Shown here one piece after another: positions 33,096 through 38,332 of a DNA stretch of 38,332 nucleotides (its first letter is position 1; each line of letters opens with the position of its first letter). Under the pieces are notes generated by a model. It searched no databases. It was not told the DNA's origin and saw only the letters and a list, made by a program, of their open reading frames with translations. This DNA comes from Alphaproteobacteria bacterium (GTDB lineage Bacteria > Pseudomonadota > Alphaproteobacteria > Micropepsales > Micropepsaceae): assembly GCA_013697055.1 (NCBI GenBank), contig JACCXK010000223.1, positions 1 through 38,332 on the forward strand, read 5' to 3'. A program made the position numbers and the translations under genes.

Positions 33096-33115
33096 TCTCC
33101 CGCACTTTCGGGAGA
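33096..33115 (+). promoter_or_regulatory. Hairpin covering the ribosome-binding site of the DJ-1 gene
   Basis: TCTCCCG and CGGGAGA are exact seven-base complements around a six-base loop. The right arm contains the only purine-rich ribosome-binding site (GGGAGA), eight bases before the ATG at 33124. Pairing would block initiation, so translation may depend on temperature, a protein or another RNA. Confidence 0.5.
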
Positions 33116-33123
33116 GATGGGCC

Positions 33124-34260
33124 ATGAATGAGATATTTCGGACACACCGTAGAAGCTTCCTGGCTGGCTCGCTGCTGGCATTGGGGGGCGGCGCTCGCAC
33201 CGCCTTCGCCCAGGACGTGCAGGGAGGTTATATCTGTGCCGATTGCGGATGCGCTTCTGATGGAAAGCACTTTGCCGCGCCCGGTAGCTGTCCATCCTGC
33301 GGGATGCCGCTGATACCGGCACAAGTCCTTCAAGCGCCCGCTAAACCCCAGCTCAAAGTCGCCATCCTAGTATTCGAGGGCGTGCAGATTATCGATTTCT
33401 GCGGTCCCTACGAAGTGTTCGGGCAGGCGGGCTATGAGGTATTCACGGTCGGTGCAACGGCTGCGCGGCTGCTGACCGCGATGAAGCTCCAGATAACGCC
33501 CACTTATGCGTTTGGACGCTCTCCGGCAGCCGACATTTTGCTTATTCCGGGCGGCAACACTAATGATGCAAGGCATGATGCGGCCACGCTCGACTGGATC
33601 CGCAATCGTCATGCGCAAAACCGGATGACCATGTCGGTTTGCAACGGCGCAGTAATTCTGGCCCAGACCGGCCTCACCGCAACCACCTTCCACAATGCCA
33701 TCGACGGCCTGGCCACCGAATTCCGCAATGTAAAGGTGATCAACGATAAGCGCTTTGTCGACAACGGCAAGATCATCACCACCGCCGGCCTTTCTTCTGG
33801 GATCGACGGCGCCATGCATGTTGTCTCGCGCATGGAGGGCAAGATGGATGCCACGCTGGTGGCACGCAATCTGGAGTATGACTGGAACGAAGAAACCAAA
33901 TTCGCCCGCGCCGCCCTTGCCGACTATCCCATCTGTAAGGCCTTTGGCGATCGCCTGAGGCTTTACCTGCCTGACGGATCCGCGGGCATAGTTGAAAGCT
34001 CCACAGGTGACCGCAGCAGCTGGAAAGCCGTTTGGCGCTTGGAGAGCAAGTTCACCGGCAGCGAGATCGTGCAAGCCTTGAGTGCGCGCATCACTGATGT
34101 CCTAAAGTGGCAAACGGAGCCGGCATCCGGCTCCGCCTCGCAACAGACCTGGCGGTTCACCGATCCGCGCAACCGCAAGTGGACTGTTCGGCTCAGCTCA
34201 GCGCAGACCAGCCAATCCGGCGTGAAACAAGTGATGATGACGGCTATACTGGCTGCATGA
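33124..34260 (+). CDS. Tat-exported DJ-1/PfpI protein with N-terminal Cys metal-binding module
   Basis: The 378 residues show three parts. First, a twin-arginine signal (HRRSFLAGS, residues 8-16) ending at AFAQ. Second, a short Cys module, YICADCGCASDGKHF and then GSCPSCGMPLIP (Cys38, 41, 43, 56, 59), that resembles the heavy-metal-binding domain found at the front of metal efflux proteins. Third, a DJ-1/PfpI (class I amidotransferase-like) domain from about residue 76, with VFEGVQIIDFCGPYEVFG and the nucleophile-type Cys173 in MSVCNGAVILA. The last 100 residues match no domain I recognise. It is followed by a LytS-type kinase and LytTR regulator, suggesting a periplasmic sensing or redox role. 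Function unknown. Confidence 0.8.
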   Translation: MNEIFRTHRRSFLAGSLLALGGGARTAFAQDVQGGYICADCGCASDGKHFAAPGSCPSCGMPLIPAQVLQAPAKPQLKVAILVFEGVQIIDFCGPYEVFGQAGYEVFTVGATAARLLTAMKLQITPTYAFGRSPAADILLIPGGNTNDARHDAATLDWIRNRHAQNRMTMSVCNGAVILAQTGLTATTFHNAIDGLATEFRNVKVINDKRFVDNGKIITTAGLSSGIDGAMHVVSRMEGKMDATLVARNLEYDWNEETKFARAALADYPICKAFGDRLRLYLPDGSAGIVESSTGDRSSWKAVWRLESKFTGSEIVQALSARITDVLKWQTEPASGSASQQTWRFTDPRNRKWTVRLSSAQTSQSGVKQVMMTAILAA

Positions 34261-34288
34261 CCGTTTGCGAGGCCGACCCGTGGCAGCC

Positions 34289-34453
34289 ATGGCCGTAACC
34301 GCCAAGCCGGGCACATTTACCTGGGCATGGTGCCGCCAGCGGGCCCTCTTCTGGCTGCCCTGTGCGTTGGTGTTCGGCATCGGGTTTGGCCTCTACCATG
34401 GCACCAGCATGGGAGCCTGGGGCGACTTCGTGACCCTCAGGTCTGCATGCAAC
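34289..34453 (+). pseudogene. N-terminal fragment of the LytS-type kinase, other frame
   Basis: This frame starts at ATG 34289, about 30 bases after the DJ-1 stop, and encodes a short polar start followed by a membrane helix (RALFWLPCALVFGIGFG). It then continues as GDFVTLRSACN and, beyond about 34453, turns into Cys-rich nonsense. The kinase frame at that point reads FVAVVIVATGRLAACL, a good second membrane helix. A single extra base near 34453 would join the two into one four-helix sensor. Either the gene carries a frameshift or the sequence has an error. Confidence 0.6.
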
Positions 34454-34463
34454 GTTTGTCGCT

Positions 34464-35429
34464 GTGGTCATTGTCGCTACGGGCCGGCTGGCGGCCTGCT
34501 TGTCGCGGCGACAGAAGTTATCCCGGCCCATCGAACAGCTATTGGTGGTTGCGGCCATTCTTGCGGGATTTCTGGCCGCTTGCGTCGCACTGCGGTATCT
34601 GGAGCACTTCCACGAGCAGTTGATGGTGCCTTATCACGGCATGAGCATGGCTGGGCATGCTGTTCGCAGCTTCACGGAAAAGATCGGCGATGTGCTCGGG
34701 GACGCGCCAACCCTTATCGCACTTTTTCTGGTCAGTGGTGGCTATGATTTGCCCGCCTACCTGTCCGAGCAAAGACGGCTGCTAGAGGACAAGCGCCGGC
34801 GCGAAGTCTTGACATTGCGTACGGAAAAAACAGCCGCGGACATGCATCTGGCCGTCCTGCAAGCACAAATAGAGCCGCATTTTCTGTTCAATACCCTGGC
34901 CTCAGTGCGATCCATCATTCTCACAGAGCCCGAGCGCGCCGTCGCCACGGTCGATGCGCTGAGCGACTATCTGCGCTCCACCCTGCCGCGCCTGCGAAAC
35001 GCGGCCACCATGGAAATGCCGACGCTCGGTGCCCAGATCGATATCTGCAAAAATTATCTAGAACTCATGAAAATTCGCATGGGAGGCCGCTTGCGTATTC
35101 AGTTGGACGTGCCGGGCGAAGCCGCCGCCGCGACCTTTCCGCCGCTTCTTCTGCTTCCCCTGGTTGAGAATGCCATCAAGCATGGCATCGAACCAAAGGC
35201 CGGTCCCGCCATGGTCCGCATTCGCGCCATGCTGACCGATGGCACCCTGACGGTAACGGTGGAAGACGACGGCCTGGGCTTGCGTGGCGACATGGGTTCA
35301 GGCCTGGGGCTAGCCAACGTCCAGGCGCAGCTGCGCAACTATTTCGGCGAAAGCGCCTTCCTCAATGTCGCAACCGTAACGGGCGGTGGTGTTTGCTCGA
35401 GCATAACCATCCCGGCCGGTGCAGCATGA
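34464..35429 (+). CDS. LytS-type sensor histidine kinase, apparently 5'-truncated by a frameshift
   Basis: This 321-residue frame of the LytS/YpdA histidine kinase group has membrane helices at LLVVAAILAGFLAACVAL and PTLIALFLVSGGYDL. A coiled-coil-like linker follows, then the kinase domain with the phospho-accepting His in LQAQIEPHFLFNTLASVRS, the N box PLVENAIKHGIEPKAG and the G box VEDDGLGLRGDMGSGLGLANV. It lacks a convincing start: GTG 34464 is mid-helix, and the missing N-terminus is encoded in another frame just upstream. Its stop overlaps the response-regulator start (ATGA). It probably senses a membrane or periplasmic cue, possibly through the DJ-1-type protein. Confidence 0.85.
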   Translation: MVIVATGRLAACLSRRQKLSRPIEQLLVVAAILAGFLAACVALRYLEHFHEQLMVPYHGMSMAGHAVRSFTEKIGDVLGDAPTLIALFLVSGGYDLPAYLSEQRRLLEDKRRREVLTLRTEKTAADMHLAVLQAQIEPHFLFNTLASVRSIILTEPERAVATVDALSDYLRSTLPRLRNAATMEMPTLGAQIDICKNYLELMKIRMGGRLRIQLDVPGEAAAATFPPLLLLPLVENAIKHGIEPKAGPAMVRIRAMLTDGTLTVTVEDDGLGLRGDMGSGLGLANVQAQLRNYFGESAFLNVATVTGGGVCSSITIPAGAA

Positions 35430-36178
35430 GCAACCCGACCGCAATAGTAGCAGAGGATGAAGACCCGCAGCGCAAGGAGCTAGTGCGCATGCTCGCCGAG
35501 CTCTGGCCTGAACTTGAAATCGTGGCGCAGTGTGAATTCGGCGCCGGTGCCTTGGAGGCGATGCGGCGCTTGAGGCCAAGTGTCGCCTTTCTGGATATCC
35601 AGATGCCACAGATCAGCGGTATTGAGGTGGCGCGGGCTGCGGCAGGCCGGACCAGCATCGTCTTCGTCACGGCGTTCGATGAGTTTGCCGTGCAGGCCTT
35701 TGAGGATGGCGCCATAGACTATCTTCTCAAGCCGGTCAGGCAGGACCGGTTGCGCAAGACCATCGAGCGGACACGTCTTCACCTGGACAATCCAAAGGAT
35801 ATTTCGGCCGTCCTTTTGGCACTGGAAAAACGTCTCCTCGAAGCGTCATCTCCACGCCTGCGCTGGATCACGGCCGGCGAAGGCGCATCGATCAGGCTGG
35901 TGCCCATCGAGGAGGTCGTCTTCTTCCAGGCCCAGGACAAATATACCCGGGTTGTTACCGCCAGGGGCGAGGCGCACATCCGACGTTCGCTCAAGGACAT
36001 CCTTCCCGAGCTCGACCCGGATATTTTCTGGCAGGTTCACCGCAGCGCCATCGTTCGTGTCACGGCGGTCCAACAGGTGCGCCGCGATGAGGATGGCGGA
36101 CATGTGATTTCCATCGCCGGCCGGGCCGAAACCTTGCCGGTGGCTAGCAGCTACGTGCACAAATTTCGGGGAATGTAG
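35426..36178 (+). CDS. LytTR-family response regulator
   Basis: This 250-residue two-domain regulator begins with a receiver (VAEDEDPQRKELVRML acidic pair, phospho-acceptor Asp in VAFLDIQMPQISG, Thr in VFVTAFDEFA, Lys in YLLKPVRQD). It ends with a LytTR DNA-binding domain (IEEVVFFQAQDKYTRVVTARG and QVHRSAIVRVTAVQQV). LytTR regulators bind pairs of short direct repeats. It pairs with the upstream kinase, as is usual for LytS/LytR and YpdA/YpdB systems. The start at 35426 overlaps the kinase stop, giving a natural N-terminus (MSNPTAIVAEDED). Targets are not visible here; the DJ-1 gene upstream is a plausible one. Confidence 0.93.
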   Translation: MSNPTAIVAEDEDPQRKELVRMLAELWPELEIVAQCEFGAGALEAMRRLRPSVAFLDIQMPQISGIEVARAAAGRTSIVFVTAFDEFAVQAFEDGAIDYLLKPVRQDRLRKTIERTRLHLDNPKDISAVLLALEKRLLEASSPRLRWITAGEGASIRLVPIEEVVFFQAQDKYTRVVTARGEAHIRRSLKDILPELDPDIFWQVHRSAIVRVTAVQQVRRDEDGGHVISIAGRAETLPVASSYVHKFRGM

Positions 36179-36317
36179 GCTTTGGTGAAAAGATAACAGC
36201 CGGTTGTGGCGCCGTTTGAGCCTGGGTTCGGCGTCATAAGCCGGTGATGAAATCGGCGGGCTTGGCCGCATTGCTGCTTTGTTTCCGCTCTTTCGGCATC
36301 TTCAAAGGATTAGTCGT

Positions 36318-37250
36318 TCAGATCCTGAACCGCGCCATCCAGCCCATGTCGTCGCAGATATACATCTGGTCGCCCACCAGCTTGGCGCAGTGGATCACCG
36401 GCGAGGTGTCCGGCAATTGCACCCGTTCCTGGATGACGCCGGTTTTGGCGTCATGGCGGAAGAACGCATTCAGGTTGGAATCCGACGACCAGATGGTGTC
36501 GTGCGTCTTGCCCCAGCTCATGCCATGGGTGCGGTTGCCCGGCACCGGCCAGCTGGATTTCACCTTCCACGTCTTCTTGTTGATGGTGAAGATCGCCCGC
36601 GCCGGTGGGCAGGCATAGATCAAATAATCGCCGTCCAGAATGATGGCATGGGCGCCGGTGCCGCCCGAGCCTTCTTCTGCGTCCAGCGGCAACTGCCCCG
36701 GCGGCAAGCCCTTGCCGGTGTTGTTGCCGACATTGCCGCTTTGCGCCGGGCCAATGCCGCGCGGCAGGTCCGGCCAGGCTGGTTTCAGCGGGCTGGAACG
36801 GCCCTTGGGATCATCCTCGCGCTCATAGATGCGACCCGCACCGGGGGTCACATACTTGGCGATAGTCTTGCCCTTGAGATCGCAATGCACGATCAGCGAA
36901 TTGTGCGTAGACGTGATCCACATCGTGTCGCCGTCCTGCACCAGCCCGCTGGGACCGACCACATCGGCCTGGAACTCGCGCACCGTGGAGCCGTCCTTGA
37001 TGTTGGTCAGGGTGATCCAGTGACCGGCGCCCTGGTCCAGCACCCACATCTGTCCTGGTGTCGAGGCAATGGCCAGGCCGTTGGGTTGGCCATGCTTGGT
37101 CTTGTACAGGACCTCGATCTTGCTGGCGGCCCGCGTCGGGATTTTCGACCAGTCGGGCAGGCAGGCGGGATGTGCCGGTTGCGCCAATGCGGGAATGGCA
37201 GCAGCGGGCGATACCGCGGCGGCGGCCAGGAAATTTCTGCGCTTCATCAT
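36318..37250 (-). CDS. Tat-exported beta-propeller-like protein 1
   Basis: The product has 310 residues. It starts with a twin-arginine signal (MKRRNFLAAAAV, cleavage near ALAQP). The mature part is a repetitive beta-sheet protein of the NHL/SMP-30-like six-bladed propeller kind, with repeated units such as PNGLAIASTPGQMWVLDQ, DGDTMWITSTHNSLIVHCDL and THDTIWSSDSNLNAFF. His and Asn residues at the end of strands could form a metal or ligand site. No enzymatic motif is recognised. It is 11 bases downstream of a paralogue and co-transcribed with it. Confidence 0.8.
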   Translation of the reverse strand: MMKRRNFLAAAAVSPAAAIPALAQPAHPACLPDWSKIPTRAASKIEVLYKTKHGQPNGLAIASTPGQMWVLDQGAGHWITLTNIKDGSTVREFQADVVGPSGLVQDGDTMWITSTHNSLIVHCDLKGKTIAKYVTPGAGRIYEREDDPKGRSSPLKPAWPDLPRGIGPAQSGNVGNNTGKGLPPGQLPLDAEEGSGGTGAHAIILDGDYLIYACPPARAIFTINKKTWKVKSSWPVPGNRTHGMSWGKTHDTIWSSDSNLNAFFRHDAKTGVIQERVQLPDTSPVIHCAKLVGDQMYICDDMGWMARFRI

Positions 37251-37261
37251 CGGATGTTTCC

Positions 37262-38161
37262 TTACGCCGGTTCGATCTTGAACACCCAGCCCGCATGGGG
37301 GCTGTCGCCATTGGGCCAGCCGGGATGGATGCCGGCATCGCAACTGATCAGGGTGCCGTTGTGGAATTCCAGGCCATGGGGATCGCAGGAGCCGGGCAGG
37401 AAATCATAAGTAGCGGCGATCTGTCCGGTCTTGCCGTCATACCGCACCAGCCCGGGCTTGCCTTCCTTGTAGTTCCTGCTGTCATTGCCCAGCACCAGCC
37501 ATATATCGCCCTTGTCGTCGATGGTCATGTCATGGGTGCGCGGCTTGTCCGGCGAGGTGTAGGTCGAGATCGCCACTTCCGGCACCCAGGTCTTGGGATC
37601 GACGCGCAGCAGCAGCTTGGGGCGCAGCGCCGCGATCCACAATTTGCCGTTATGCCATTGCGCGCCATGGCTGCCGCCGCCGTCCTGGCCGGGCAGGGCC
37701 AGCGGAATCTGGCGATGGCTGATCTCCTTGCTATTCATGTCCACCTGGAAACAGCCCTGCGGCGGCTGGTTGGCCATCATCCAGACATTGCCGTCGCCAT
37801 AGGCCATGCCGGAACAGTTGCGGCAGTTGGTCATCACCGTCCTGAGCAGCTTGCCGTTCCAGTCCACCAGCCAGGCGGCTTCGCGGAGGTCCGCGGGCTC
37901 GGGCAGGCCATAGCGTTTCGCGCCATCGCCCGACAGTTTCTGCTCCGCGATCCACAGGCCTTCCGGCGCCACCGCCAAGCCGTTGCCATAGCCTTTGGGG
38001 TATTTGAACATCCGGGTGGTTTTCATCATGCCGTGGGGAATCGTGCGCGGCGGATTGAGGCCGTTGGCGGGCGCGGGTGTTTGCGCCAGCGCCGCGGCGG
38101 CCGCGCCCGTCGCCATGCCGGCGGCCAATGTTCCGGTCAGGAAATTACGTTTGTTCAGCAT
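37262..38161 (-). CDS. Exported beta-propeller-like protein 2
   Basis: This 299-residue paralogue of the next gene has the same layout: an exported start (NKRNFLTGTL, Lys-Arg in place of Arg-Arg, cleavage near ALAQT) and then propeller-type repeats (GNGLAVAPEGLWIAEQ, GDGNVWMMANQPP, NGKLWIAALRPKLLLRVDPKTW, DKGDIWLVLGND). Unlike its neighbour it has a CRNC pair (TNCRNCSGMA) and further Cys in QGCFQ and GSCDPHG, so it may bind metal or form disulfides. ATG 38161 is used because the longer frame adds a basic leader with no function. Function unknown; the pair resembles vanadium-peroxidase or strictosidine-synthase-like periplasmic proteins only in a general way. Confidence 0.78.
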   Translation of the reverse strand: MLNKRNFLTGTLAAGMATGAAAAALAQTPAPANGLNPPRTIPHGMMKTTRMFKYPKGYGNGLAVAPEGLWIAEQKLSGDGAKRYGLPEPADLREAAWLVDWNGKLLRTVMTNCRNCSGMAYGDGNVWMMANQPPQGCFQVDMNSKEISHRQIPLALPGQDGGGSHGAQWHNGKLWIAALRPKLLLRVDPKTWVPEVAISTYTSPDKPRTHDMTIDDKGDIWLVLGNDSRNYKEGKPGLVRYDGKTGQIAATYDFLPGSCDPHGLEFHNGTLISCDAGIHPGWPNGDSPHAGWVFKIEPA

Positions 38162-38306
38162 GATGTTTCTCCCCAGCAGCGCTATGCGCTTTTTCTGGGG
38201 TGGATGCTGGTCCAAAATCCCGCGGAAGCAAAGGGTCTAAACGTGCTGCTTTGCAGCGTGATGGCGAAATCATTGCGCTTCGCTAGCGCTCAGCGCGTTC
38301 GCCGGT

Positions 38307-38331
38307 TGATTTGGTCCACTGGACCAAATCA
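38307..38331. repeat. 25-base palindrome (family B), second copy
   Basis: Twelve-base arms around one central C share core GGTCCACTGGACC with 13599-13623. It lies about 146 bases upstream of the propeller gene start, at the window edge. Confidence 0.65.
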
Positions 38332-38332
38332 T

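Noticed and set aside
34257..34298. A short ATGA-overlapping frame after the DJ-1 gene
   Set aside because: It stops after 13 codons and is out of frame with the kinase.

Overview
The window looks like a piece of an alphaproteobacterial chromosome. It is GC-rich, and it encodes two regulators largely confined to that class, GcrA and the histidine phosphotransferase ChpT. It also has an EipA/DUF1134 periplasmic protein and a gcrA-argD-argF-hslO-...-apaG-metZ neighbourhood that I recall from other Alphaproteobacteria. The genus cannot be fixed from the sequence alone. No tRNA, rRNA, CRISPR array or phage region was seen, and no stretch over 300 bases lacks a gene or an annotated element.

Layout. 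1-3.7 kb: a truncated secreted cupin, a secF without secD beside it, an eipA-like gene with a tiny TTG-start gene translationally coupled to its end, a two-helix membrane peptide, and cysQ. 3.7-5.7 kb: chpT, a CheY-like receiver and cheR, preceded by two CtrA-type boxes and a GANTC site, so the cell-cycle phosphorelay component appears to be under cell-cycle control. 5.7-9.9 kb: a Kdo hydroxylase and serine hydrolase pair facing an acyl-CoA ligase and arfB pair. 10-12.9 kb: phoR-phoU-phoB with a candidate PHO box at the end of phoR and no pst transporter genes.

13-24 kb: a glutathione peroxidase and gcrA, then a 2.0-kb IS1595-type element with an 8-bp target duplication that carries a trypsin-like protease passenger gene. 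It sits between gcrA and argD. Then come argD-argF-hslO-small gene, and on the other strand metZ-osmC, apaG and folE-argE. 24-33 kb: a SixA-like phosphatase, a small Cys protein, a GNAT acetyltransferase, a short-chain dehydrogenase, a membrane acyltransferase, a NupC-type nucleoside transporter, a lipoprotein lipase-like hydrolase, a 61-residue disordered protein, glutaryl-CoA dehydrogenase and an LldD-type flavoenzyme.

33-36.2 kb: a probable signalling operon with a Tat-exported DJ-1/PfpI protein carrying an N-terminal Cys metal-binding module, a LytS-type histidine kinase whose first part lies in another frame (frameshift or sequence error), and a LytTR response regulator. 36.3-38.2 kb: two tandem exported beta-propeller-like paralogues.

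Several intergenic palindromes fall into families whose stems differ between copies but keep their base pairing, which points to REP-type structured repeats. The strongest points for a second look are the protease-carrying IS1595-like element upstream of gcrA, the CtrA boxes before chpT, the DJ-1/kinase/LytTR locus with its hairpin over the ribosome-binding site, and the covarying repeats.
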